This document shows positions 1 through 10,286 of a stretch of 64,000 bases of DNA, in pieces. Origin of the DNA: Thiocystis violascens DSM 198. GTDB lineage: Bacteria; Pseudomonadota; Gammaproteobacteria; Chromatiales; Chromatiaceae. Position numbers and translations under genes: made by a program. Where the stretch lies: positions 4,940,501 through 5,004,500 of the forward strand of contig NC_018012.1 of NCBI RefSeq assembly GCF_000227745.2. The letters run 5' to 3'. Position 1 is the first letter of the stretch. Every line of letters begins with the position of its first letter. The notes under the pieces are model-generated. The model saw only the letters and a list, made by a program, of their open reading frames with translations, was not told the DNA's origin and ran no database searches.

Positions 1-35
1 GGCCGTGAAACGAAAACCGAAATCCTGGAGTGTAT

Positions 36-764
36 ATGGCGTCCATCAGCCCACCGATGCAAATCAATGACCCCGCCGCCTATCGCCGCCGCGGCGAGCT
101 TGAGGTGATCGAGGATCTGCTCAGCGTGCGGGGTTTGAAGGTTCTGGAACTGGGTTGCGGCGCCGCCTGGATAACCCGCGAACTGGTGACGCGATTTGGC
201 GCCGCCCAGGTCACGGCGACCGAGGTCGATGCGATCCAACACGCGAAAAACCTCGCCCTGGCGGCTCTGCCGGCGGTCGAGTTCCGCGCGGGCGGCGCTG
301 AGTCGATCGCCGATCCGGATGCCTTCTATGACCGGGTGTTCATGTTCAAGTCGCTGCATCATGTCCCCGTCGAATTGATGGATCGGGCGCTCGGCGAGAT
401 CCATCGGGTGCTGACGCCGGGCGGGTTGCTGTATGTCTCCGAGCCGGTTTATTGGGGCGATTTTAATGAGATCATGCGTCTGATCGATGACGAGCGCGAG
501 GTGCGAGCCGCAGCCTTCGCGGCACTGGGCCGCGCCATCGACAGGAGGCTGTTCCGGCTGGAGCGCGAGGTCTTCTACGAGTCCGAAGGCGTCTATCCCG
601 ACTGGGACAGCTTCGCCGCCCGCTTCATCCAGGTCACGCATACGGAACGCAATCTGGACGCCGCCAGACTGGTGGACATCCGCGCCGCCTTCGAGCGTCA
701 TCTGACGCCGGACGGCGCGCGGTTTTTCAAACCACACCGGGTAGACCTGTTGCGTCGGATATAA
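36..764 (+). CDS. class I SAM-dependent methyltransferase
   Basis: Encodes a 242-residue protein with the Rossmann-type methyltransferase signature: motif I VLELGCG at residues 36-42, followed by an acidic strand end (ATEVD, 61-65) that would bind the ribose of S-adenosylmethionine, and a later LTPGGLLYVSEP strand. The ATG at 36 is preferred over the in-frame GTG at 30 because a GGAG box sits 5 bases upstream of it. The substrate cannot be read from sequence; the type 11 domain acts on small molecules, lipids or sugars. It stands alone ahead of parC with a 170-base gap, so there is no operon clue. The family call is secure and the function is unknown. Confidence 0.8.
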   Translation: MASISPPMQINDPAAYRRRGELEVIEDLLSVRGLKVLELGCGAAWITRELVTRFGAAQVTATEVDAIQHAKNLALAALPAVEFRAGGAESIADPDAFYDRVFMFKSLHHVPVELMDRALGEIHRVLTPGGLLYVSEPVYWGDFNEIMRLIDDEREVRAAAFAALGRAIDRRLFRLEREVFYESEGVYPDWDSFAARFIQVTHTERNLDAARLVDIRAAFERHLTPDGARFFKPHRVDLLRRI

Positions 765-933
765 AATCAAAAACTTAAACCGCGCCCGCTCCGACCTTCA
801 CAAGTCCTGACAAAACCGCGTAAAGCGCGAAGTTCGCATGCCGCGCCAAGCGCGGTTTAACGCGGTTTATTGTGATTCGCGCATCCATGCCCCATCATGC
901 CCGCCCTGTTTGCGACCGAATCCAAGATAACCC

Positions 934-3189
<2,256 letters not shown>

Positions 3190-3220
3190 CTTCCGCCATC
3201 CGCCTGTCGACGCGCGGGCG

Positions 3221-3565
3221 TCACGTCATGTAGTTCAGCGCTTCCTCGCCCGGATGCGAAAGACCGGCGATACGCCAGGCCTCGCGGCAGGAGCCGAACA
3301 ACCGCTGCACCGCGTGACGCTCCATGCCGTGGGCGCGGCAGATTTGCGAGGTTGGCGGCAATGCGCCATAGGTCAGGCGGTGCTCGCGCAGATAGTAGAT
3401 GATGTTCCAATGCTCGGGACCGAGCGGCCAGACGCCATCGAGTTTGGCGATGAACTTTGCCATGCCCCGATTCCAGAGTTCCGGATCGACTAAAAATCCG
3501 TCTTGATCGAGTGGCAAGCGACGCTCCCCGATGGGCGTTTGCTGCTGTATGCCGGAGTGAATCAT
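3221..3565 (-). CDS. DsrC/TusE-family protein lacking both redox cysteines (RspA-type)
   Basis: Encodes 114 residues, the usual DsrC length. The ATG at 3565 is chosen over 3601 because GGGGAG lies nine bases upstream. The core (GFLVDPELWNRGMAKFIA, then GVWPLGPEHWNIIYYLRE) is typical of the DsrC/TusE fold. True DsrC ends in a flexible arm with two cysteines that carries sulfur; here the first position is Trp (EAWRIAGL in place of ACKLAGL) and the arm ends NYMT with no penultimate Cys. One other Cys lies in the preceding LFGSC. Cysteine-free paralogues were named RspA and proposed to be regulatory. It therefore cannot do DsrC sulfur-relay chemistry; its actual role is unknown. Confidence 0.8.
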   Translation of the reverse strand: MIHSGIQQQTPIGERRLPLDQDGFLVDPELWNRGMAKFIAKLDGVWPLGPEHWNIIYYLREHRLTYGALPPTSQICRAHGMERHAVQRLFGSCREAWRIAGLSHPGEEALNYMT

Positions 3566-3699
3566 CGTGCGGCGCTCCCCTATCAGTTGATAGGCAATCA
3601 TTGATTTGATTTATGCCATGATCGAACGAACTTCTTGACCTATTAATTTAGTCGGAAACGCGGCGGCGTCAACCCCTGTTCGGGCGATTCGCGAACGGA

Positions 3700-4776
3700 T
3701 CAAGCCAAGGAACGTTTCATCCCCCACGCGACATGCTCCCGCACCAACTGGCTCGGATGACTGGCCCGCGCGCGCAGCGCGGCCGTGACCTCGGACGAGG
3801 CCGGCGCGTTGCCGAGCGCGACGGCCAGGTTACGCAGCCATTGGACGTGACCGATCCGCCGAATCGCCGAGCCCTCGGTGCGTCGCAGAAAGGTCGCCTC
3901 GTCCCAGGCGAAGAGTTCGAGCAGTGTGGCGGTGTCCAAGCCGTGTCGGGGCGAGAAATCCGGCTCGCGCGTCCGGTGAGCGAAGCGGTTCCAGGGACAG
4001 ACAAGCTGACAGTCGTCGCAGCCATAGATTCGATTGCCGATGAGCGGACGCAGCGTTTCCGGGATGCTGTCGCGCAACTCGATGGTCAGGTAGGAGATGC
4101 AGCGTCGCGCGTCCAGTTGATACGGGGCGACGATGGCCTGTGTCGGGCAGATGTCCAGGCAGGCATGGCAACGGCCGCAATGATCCCGGATCGGCGCGTC
4201 GATGGTGAGCGGCAGGTCGGTGTAGATTTCGCCGATGAAAAACCAGGATCCGGCGCGCGGATGGATCAGGTTGGTGTGTTTCCCGATCCAACCCAGCCCG
4301 GCCTTCGCGGCCAATGGCTTTTCCAGCACGGGCGCCGAATCGACGAACACCCGATAGCCGAAGGGACCGACCTCGGCCTCGATCCGCTCCGCGAGGCGTT
4401 GCAGCCGTCGTCTCAGCACCTTGTGATAATCTCGCCCCAGCGCGTAGCGGGAGAGGAAGGCGCTTGCCGGATCGTCCAGCGCCTTCCGCATGGCGTCGGG
4501 CGACCCGACCAGATAATCCATCCGCGCCGAGATGACCCGCAGGGTTCCGGGAACCAGTTCGGCCGGGCGGGAGCGACGGCTGCCGTGTCGTTCCAGATAC
4601 TCCATGGTGCCCTGATACCCGGCCGCGAGCCAGTCGAGCAGACGCGCTTCGGCCTCCCCGAGATCGGTATCGGCGATGCCGATCTGCTGGAATCCCAGTT
4701 GTCGACCCCAGGTCTTGATCCGGTCCGCCAGAGGCTGGGCCGGATTCCGCCGAACGCAAGAGTTTTGTGGATGCAT
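3700..4776 (-). CDS. queG: epoxyqueuosine reductase
   Basis: Encodes 358 residues. QueG reduces epoxyqueuosine to queuosine in tRNA, using cobalamin and two [4Fe-4S] clusters, the last step of queuosine synthesis. The first ferredoxin motif CGRCHACLDICP gives Cys200, 203, 206 and 210; the second uses Cys226 and CDDCQLVCPWN (Cys253, 256, 260). The catalytic aspartate matches Asp146 in FVDSAPVLE. The C-terminus carries a HEAT-like helical tail (VREHVAWGM). The start lacks an obvious ribosome binding site, so a slightly later start is possible. It does not sit with other queuosine genes. Confidence 0.93.
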   Translation of the reverse strand: MHPQNSCVRRNPAQPLADRIKTWGRQLGFQQIGIADTDLGEAEARLLDWLAAGYQGTMEYLERHGSRRSRPAELVPGTLRVISARMDYLVGSPDAMRKALDDPASAFLSRYALGRDYHKVLRRRLQRLAERIEAEVGPFGYRVFVDSAPVLEKPLAAKAGLGWIGKHTNLIHPRAGSWFFIGEIYTDLPLTIDAPIRDHCGRCHACLDICPTQAIVAPYQLDARRCISYLTIELRDSIPETLRPLIGNRIYGCDDCQLVCPWNRFAHRTREPDFSPRHGLDTATLLELFAWDEATFLRRTEGSAIRRIGHVQWLRNLAVALGNAPASSEVTAALRARASHPSQLVREHVAWGMKRSLA

Positions 4777-4962
4777 GGCAAGCGTTGTCCAGAGGAATCG
4801 ATTATTTTCGGTTTGAACGCATCGCCGTCGGACCTGGCGGATCAGGAAGGAAATCCAATTTCATGACCCCAGAATACTTGATTCTTGAAAAGGCTCTCCC
4901 GAGCGACGCCGAAAGGTTCGGGACGAACAGACACCCGGTAACGTCTCTCCCGGACATCGCCT

Positions 4963-5032
4963 CACTGCCATGAAGTTAAGCCGTTCATGGTTCGAGGGCC
5001 TCACCACGCACGGCTTAAACTTAATGGCAGTG
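4963..5032. repeat. imperfect palindrome, member of the CCGTTCGTGG repeat family
   Basis: CACTGCCAT (4963-4971) pairs with ATGGCAGTG (5024-5032), with further pairing of AAGTTAAGCCGT and ACGGCTTAAACTT inside. The centre contains GTTCATGGTTCGAG and CCTCACCACG, the same core found in palindromes near 9.7, 32.0 and 46.2 kb. It lies directly left of the IS5-type element. The rest of the 4777-5043 gap shows no gene. Confidence 0.7.
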
Positions 5033-5043
5033 GGACATCGCCT

Positions 5044-6243
5044 GAGAGGGTGTAGACAAAAATAATTGAGCTGCTATTTGTATACCAGTCTACAACTGAG
5101 CTGGTGTGCGCTGATGTCGAAAGCTGGTCGTCCCCCCAAGATTCACGAGGCGGAGCAAGCGGTATTGCGTCAAATTGTCACGGATCGCCCGACCTCCACG
5201 CTGTCAGAGATTGCCCGGGAACTCGCGGCACGGACGGGAATCGAGGCTCATGAAGCAACGATTCGCAAGTCCTTGCGGGAGGCGGGCGTCACGCGCCTCC
5301 GGGGCGAGAGTGGTCTCGAGGCGCAAGCGCGCGCAACGCCGCGTCGGTATGGGTATACGGATGCGCATCGTCGCCACGACCCCGACCAAAGCTACCCAAG
5401 TTGTCTGACCGATGCGGAGTGGGACTTGGTCGCCGCTCTCTTTGAGATGCCGGGCGGGCGGGGTCAACCGCCCCGCGTGTCGCGCCGGAGCATCCTGGAG
5501 GCGTGTTGCTACGTGGTGCGCACGGGGTGCGCGTGGCGGATGCTGCCGCACGATTTCGCGCCTTGGCAGAATGTCTACAAGACGTTTCGCCGTTGGAGTG
5601 CGGCTGGGAAGTTTGAGCAGATGCATGATCGACTGCGGGGGCAATGGCGCGAACGCGAGGGGCGTGAGATCGCGCCGACGGCGGCGGTGCTGGATGCGCA
5701 ATCGACCCGCGGCTCGCCGCAGGGTGGACCGAGCGGCTTTGATGCGGGCAAGCAGGTCAAGGGGCGCAAGCGCAGCCTGGTGGTCGATACCTTGGGGTTC
5801 GTGTTGGCGGTGAGCGTGGTCGCGGCCAATCTTCAGGACCGCGATGCCGCCTCGGGCGCCGTCGCTGACGCGGCCGCCAAGTACCCCCAGATCAACACGC
5901 TGTTTGTCGATAGCGCCTACGCCGGTCAATTTGCCCAAACCACCGAGCAGACCCACGCGATCCGCGTGGAAGTCGTGCGCCATCCAGCCAACAAAAGCGT
6001 TGGCTCCTGGCACGTGGACGGGGCGCCTGACCGAGTGGTGATCGCCAACGCCGACGGCTTCGTTCCGCTGCCGAAGCGCTGGGTTGTCGAGCGCACCCAT
6101 GCGTGGAATGAGCGTGCCCGTCGATTGATCATGCATCATGACCGTCTGCCAGCGGTCTCCGAAACCTGGGTTTGGCTGGCGGAGGCGCGCATCCTGCTGC
6201 GGCGGTTGACCACAACGGTTTGATTTTGTCTACACCCTCTCAG
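5044..6243 (+). mobile_element. IS5-type insertion sequence
   Basis: A perfect 20-bp inverted repeat, CTGAGAGGGTGTAGACAAAA, is at 5044-5063 and again in reverse complement at 6224-6243, bracketing one transposase gene. Exact ends could be a few bases inside. No direct target duplication is visible between the left flank (ATCGC) and the sequence beyond the right end, which is displaced to 7895 by the neighbouring element. That may reflect an old recombination or a deletion next to the element. Confidence 0.85.
5114..6223 (+). CDS. IS5-family DDE transposase with N-terminal helix-turn-helix extension
   Basis: Encodes 369 residues from the ATG at 5114; an upstream in-frame start at 5066 would begin inside the terminal repeat region. 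Residues 1 to about 90 are a separate helix-turn-helix-like segment (GRPPKIHEAEQ, LSEIARELAARTG). The standard IS5-like part follows, beginning CLTDAEWDLVAALF, with the DDE residues in VLDAQST, LFVDSAYAG and VVERTHAWNE. Many relatives of this group are about 260 residues, so the front domain makes it long. It appears intact, with both terminal repeats present, so the element may be active. Confidence 0.88.
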   Translation: MSKAGRPPKIHEAEQAVLRQIVTDRPTSTLSEIARELAARTGIEAHEATIRKSLREAGVTRLRGESGLEAQARATPRRYGYTDAHRRHDPDQSYPSCLTDAEWDLVAALFEMPGGRGQPPRVSRRSILEACCYVVRTGCAWRMLPHDFAPWQNVYKTFRRWSAAGKFEQMHDRLRGQWREREGREIAPTAAVLDAQSTRGSPQGGPSGFDAGKQVKGRKRSLVVDTLGFVLAVSVVAANLQDRDAASGAVADAAAKYPQINTLFVDSAYAGQFAQTTEQTHAIRVEVVRHPANKSVGSWHVDGAPDRVVIANADGFVPLPKRWVVERTHAWNERARRLIMHHDRLPAVSETWVWLAEARILLRRLTTTV

Positions 6244-7889
6244 AGGCTGTGAAAAAACCTCGCGGCCTGGCCGCTGCTCCTGGGGGGCGGTAAAATAGCC
6301 CCATCGAAGCAATGGCCCCCGGCGAGCAAACGATGGCGGATGATCTCCAACCTGGCCTGTTCGACGGCGTCCCGGACCTGCTGGCCCAGGCCGAGCAGCG
6401 TCAGGCGCCGCCCCCCGGGGTGGCGCGGGTGCGCTGGCCCAACCGGACGCAACGGGAACTGCGCCCGAGCGACCTGGACTCGCTGCTGCCCGAAGAGCAC
6501 CGGGCGCGGGTTGTCTGGGCCTGGGTGGAACAGGCCGACTTGAGCCGGATGTACGCCGACATCCGCGCGGTGGAAGGCGGCAGTGGGCGCACCGCGATCG
6601 CCCCGGAGATCCTGTTCGCCCTGTGGCTCTATGCCACGCTCGATGGGGTGGGCACGGCGCGAAGCGTGGCGCGCCTGACCCAAGCGCATGATGCCTATCG
6701 CTGGATCTGCGGCGGCGTGCAGGTCAACCATCACACTCTGTCGGATTTCCGCAGCGCCCATGGCGAGACGTTCGAGGCGGTGCTGACCGACAGTGTCGCG
6801 GCCCTGATGGCGGTGGGGGCCGTGACCCTCAAGCGGGTCGCACAGGACGGCGTGCGCATCCGCGCCAGTGCCGGCGCGGCCTCGTTTCGGCGCGGTGAGA
6901 CGCTGGAGCGGTGCCTGGAAGAGGCGCGGGCGCAGGTTGCCGCCCTCAAGCAGCAGGCCGAAGAGAACTCCGGGGCGCGGACCCGGCGCCAACAGGCGGC
7001 GCGCGAGCGGGCCGCGCGGGAGCGCCGGGAGCGCATCGAGCAGGCGCTGGAGCGGTTGCCCGAACTGGCCGAGATCAAGGCCAAGCAAGGCAAGCCGCGC
7101 GAGCAGGCGCGGGCCTCCACCACCGATGCCGAAGCCACGGTCATGAAGATGGGCGACGGGGGCTTCCGTCCCGCCTACAACGGTCAATACGCCACCGACA
7201 CCGCCAGCCAAGTCGTCGTCGGTGTCGCGGCGGTTACCGTCGGCACCGACATGGCGCAACTCCTACCCATGATCGAGCAGGTCGAGGAGCGTTGCGGACA
7301 GAGCCCCGATGAGTGGCTGGTCGACGGTGGCTATCCGGCCCATGACCAATTGGATCGCGCCGGCGCGCACACCTTAGTCTACGCTCCGGTGCCCAAACCG
7401 AAAGATGCCGCCACCGACCCGCATGTCGCCAAGGACGGCGACAGCGCCGCCGTCGGCGCCTGGCGTGAACGCATGGGAACGGACGCGGCCAAGGCGATCT
7501 ACAAAAAGCGGGCAGCCACCGCCGAATGCGTCAACGCCCAGGCGCGCGAACGCGGCCTGACCCGACTGCGGGTGCGTGGTGCCGCCAAAGTCCGCTGTGT
7601 GCTCCTGCTGCATGCCCTCGCCCACAATCTCATGCGTACACTCGCCTTGGCGCCGAGTCTGCTGGGCGACGGGAAAGGCGCGTCTAGCGGAACCACAGTA
7701 ACCGCATAAGGCACTGATTATAAATAATGTCGTCGGTTTCGGCGCGAATTCTGCCGATCTCTGCCGATCTCTGCCGATTGATCGCCCCATTTCCCGATGA
7801 TGGCTTCCTCTCCGCCTCGCGGCTCTGCGCGCAGCACAAAGGGCAGCGCTGTCGCCATCACTGGGCGAAAATCGATTTCTTCACAACCT
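6244..7889 (+). mobile_element. IS1182-type insertion sequence inserted into the end of the IS5-type element
   Basis: Ends AGGCTGTGAAAAAA (left) and TTCTTCACAACCT (right) form an imperfect inverted repeat of about 13 bp around one transposase gene. CTCAG is present at 6239-6243 and at 7890-7894 (CCTCTCAG if the repeat is read outward), consistent with a target duplication. The left copy is also the last five bases of the IS5-type right terminal repeat, so this insertion is the younger of the two. CTCTGCCGAT repeats lie between the transposase and the right end. Confidence 0.78.
6333..7709 (+). CDS. IS1182-family transposase
   Basis: Encodes 458 residues from the ATG at 6333; an in-frame ATG at 6312 would add seven. 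The N-terminus has the usual family layout, with a conserved helical region (SRMYADIRAVEGGSGRTAI, then LFALWLYATLDGVGTAR) followed by HHTLSDFRSAH. The first catalytic Asp is in VAQDGVRIRASAG, the second in WLVDGGYPAHDQL, and the Glu probably in the TAECVNAQARERGL helix. A charged coiled-coil insert (about residues 195-260) is normal for the group. The open reading frame is intact. Confidence 0.88.
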   Translation: MADDLQPGLFDGVPDLLAQAEQRQAPPPGVARVRWPNRTQRELRPSDLDSLLPEEHRARVVWAWVEQADLSRMYADIRAVEGGSGRTAIAPEILFALWLYATLDGVGTARSVARLTQAHDAYRWICGGVQVNHHTLSDFRSAHGETFEAVLTDSVAALMAVGAVTLKRVAQDGVRIRASAGAASFRRGETLERCLEEARAQVAALKQQAEENSGARTRRQQAARERAARERRERIEQALERLPELAEIKAKQGKPREQARASTTDAEATVMKMGDGGFRPAYNGQYATDTASQVVVGVAAVTVGTDMAQLLPMIEQVEERCGQSPDEWLVDGGYPAHDQLDRAGAHTLVYAPVPKPKDAATDPHVAKDGDSAAVGAWRERMGTDAAKAIYKKRAATAECVNAQARERGLTRLRVRGAAKVRCVLLLHALAHNLMRTLALAPSLLGDGKGASSGTTVTA

Positions 7890-7945
7890 CTCAGAGGAAG
7901 GGCGACGCTGATACATCGGTACCCGCTAATGTTAGCAGCGCTTGA

Positions 7946-9791
7946 TGCGATTGCCCTGCCCTCTTTGCCGCGCTGGTCATGATCGCGAATCACGCGGGCA
8001 CCTTTGTGCCTACCGCCGCGCAACTGGTCGGCCTCGATGGCCTGGCGATCGGGCTCCTGCTGGTCGGACTGGGCGTCAAGGCGGGCATGGTCCCGCTGCA
8101 TCTCTGGCTGCCGCTCGCGCATCCGGCGGCGCCGATCGCCGCGAGCGCCGTGCTCAGCGGCACTATGATCAAGGTCGCCATCCTGGGCTGGCTGCGTTTC
8201 CTGCCGGTCGGCGCGGTGGCGCTCGCCGACTGGGGCGCCTGGCTGAGCGCGGTTGGTCTGCTGACCATGTTCTTCGCCCTGCCGATCGGCATGACGCAGT
8301 CGGATCCGAAGGTCATCCTCGCCTATTCGAGTGTCAGCAAGATGGGTCTGCTGATGCTGCTGCTGGGTTTGATCCTGAGCGACCCGGCATTGGCCCCGGT
8401 TGGCATTGCCGCCATCACCCTCTATGCGGCGTATCATGCGCTGGTCAAGGGCGGTCTCTTTCTCGGCGTGGGGTTGCGCAAGTCCGCCGCGCTCGCGCAA
8501 CCGCTGGTGCTTGGCGGATTGGTCATCCTCGCGCTGGCGCTCGCCGGCGCGCCGCTGACCAGCGGTGCTGTGACGAAATATGGCATCAAGCCGCTGCTCG
8601 ATGCCGCCAACTGGACCTGGCTGGCGGCGGCGGTCGCCTTGTCCGCAGTCGCGACCACCCTGTTGATGGCGCGCTTCCTCTGGATCAGCGTCCGATCCGC
8701 AGTCGGGCTATGCCTGGCCCAGCGCGCCTGGGCGCTGCTGATCACCCTGGTCCTGCTCTTTCCCTTCCTGCTGGGCAAACCAGGCGGCCTGGCTCACCAA
8801 TGCGGCAACCCTGGGGGCCGGGGTCGGCATCGCCGTCGTCATCGGCGCACTGGCCATGCGCTATCCGAACTGGTTCAAGCGGCTGATCGGTCCGATTTCC
8901 CCCGGCGATCTGCTGGTGCTGGCCACGCCGCTGCCGCGCGTCCTGGTGTGGCTCGGGCAGACCCTCTGGCGTCCCTGGAGCCGGCTTTATGGCAGGCTCG
9001 AACGCGTTGCGACCGATGTCTACAGCCTGATCTTTGACCAACCGGTGGGCGACGCCGAGCAGCGTCTGCGCGAGTGGCCGGTGGCGGGTAAGCTCTGGCT
9101 GGGGATAACGGCGATGCTCTTCCTGTTCGTGATCGCGGGGACGCCTGGGCCTTCGGGAACCCCAAGCCGAGCGAGTCTGGAGGCGGAAACGGCCGCTCGA
9201 CCGGAGGCTCCGGGAACCCTGATCCCCGATTTATCGACCGACCCCGCGGCGCCAGGCGATTCGCTTGTCATGCCGGGTGAGGCGGGCGTCGACAGCGCGG
9301 AACAGTTGGACGCAGCGCCCGTGCTGGAAACGGCCGGCGCGGACTTGGCGTCCGCGCCTGATGTCAGTGAAGACGCAAACGCGGACGCGGCAAGTGACGG
9401 CGGTGAATCCTTCGACATGGCCGATGAGGCCGAGCCAGATCCAGCGCGCTCCGGCGACATCCCGCTCTGCGATCCAGCGGCTCCCTTCGTCTTCGCCAGT
9501 CGCACGGACCCTGCCGATACCATCGCCCTAGAGCGCTGCGTCAGAGAGACCGAGACCGGAACACCGCATCTGCTGGAGTCGCTGCCGCTCACCAATCGGC
9601 TGGTCCGACTGGTTCAGCGGAGTCTCAAAGTCGCCCCCTTGGCGGTACTTCTTTTTCCGGAAATCACCTCACTGAAGCCGTTCATGGTGCCTCTGAAGCC
9701 GTTCGTGGTGTCTCTGAAGCCGTTCGTGGTGAGGTTCTCGAACCATGAAGGGCTTCACGCGCCGAGGCCATCGGTCAGTCGTGCGTCGTGA
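7946..9791 (+). pseudogene. truncated and frameshifted proton-conducting antiporter subunit (NuoL/MrpD-like)
   Basis: Two consecutive frames together spell the C-terminal part of a complex I/Mrp antiporter subunit: LVGLGVKAGMVPLHLWLPLAHP, SGTMIKVAILGWLRF, then YHALVKGGLFLGVG, all in multiple membrane helices. The first half of the protein is missing, cut off at the insertion sequences. The frame shifts near 8777-8781 (GGCAAACCAG), where dropping one base restores continuity into AAWLTNAATLGAG. The second frame runs through TPLPRVLVWLGQ, one more helix (about 9095-9140) and an acidic Ala/Pro-rich tail, then reads through the 21-bp repeat array and stops at 9791. Not expected to be functional. 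Confidence 0.75.
9672..9757. repeat. three tandem 21-bp repeats plus inverted partner (CCGTTCGTGG family)
   Basis: CTGAAGCCGTTC(A/G)TGGTG followed by three variable bases is repeated three times in tandem (9672-9692, 9693-9713, 9714-9734). An inverted copy, AACCATGAAGGGCTTCA, follows at 9741-9757. The same core occurs as single palindromes near 5.0, 32.0 and 46.2 kb. The array lies inside the tail of the decayed antiporter reading frame. Confidence 0.85.
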
Positions 9792-10169
9792 TTATTCGCC
9801 ACCAGGGTGGTCGATGGTTGGAATCAGCTCATCCAGGATGGTGCGGAAGCTCTCCAGGACGAACGATGAACAAGCCAGGAAGTGGCGCGAATCGATGCGT
9901 CGCTTGCCGTTTCCCGGATGGGGTCGCTGATCGACCTCTGCCCATTCGGCCGCCATGCCGAGCTGCCACAGCAGAAGCGGCGACTGCCCCGGCTCCGGGC
10001 GCGGCCTGGGGTTGATCAGCCGCCAGCCGAGACGCAGCAGCGCGGTCATCAGCGGCGTCAGCTCGACCATCCAGAGTCCCAGCGCGAACAGCCCGAACAC
10101 AACGACCGAGACCAGCCAGTGCAGCAGCACGGCGACCAGGCCATAGGTTTCTTCGGTGTTACGCCACAT
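9792..10169 (-). pseudogene. remnant of cytochrome b561
   Basis: The start MWRNTEETYGLVAVLLHWLV, preceded by AAGGGGG, and the first helix through GLWMVELT are typical of the CybB/YceJ cytochrome b561 family. The sequence then jumps straight to TALLRLGWRLINPRP, which in full-length relatives comes about 20-25 residues later, so the periplasmic loop and heme-ligand region are missing. The rest (PEPGQSPLLLWQLGMAAEW onward) does not look like the family and lacks the later membrane helices. Read as an internally deleted, C-terminally scrambled relic. Confidence 0.65.
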
Positions 10170-10286
10170 GCGATCCCCCTTGGTGCTACTGGTGCGAAGA
10201 AGCACAGAACACCATGAACCGAGCTAAGTTCGGCGGATCGAGCCCCCCAAGCGACAGCCGCCCCTGACTGCGGAAAAACTGCGGAA

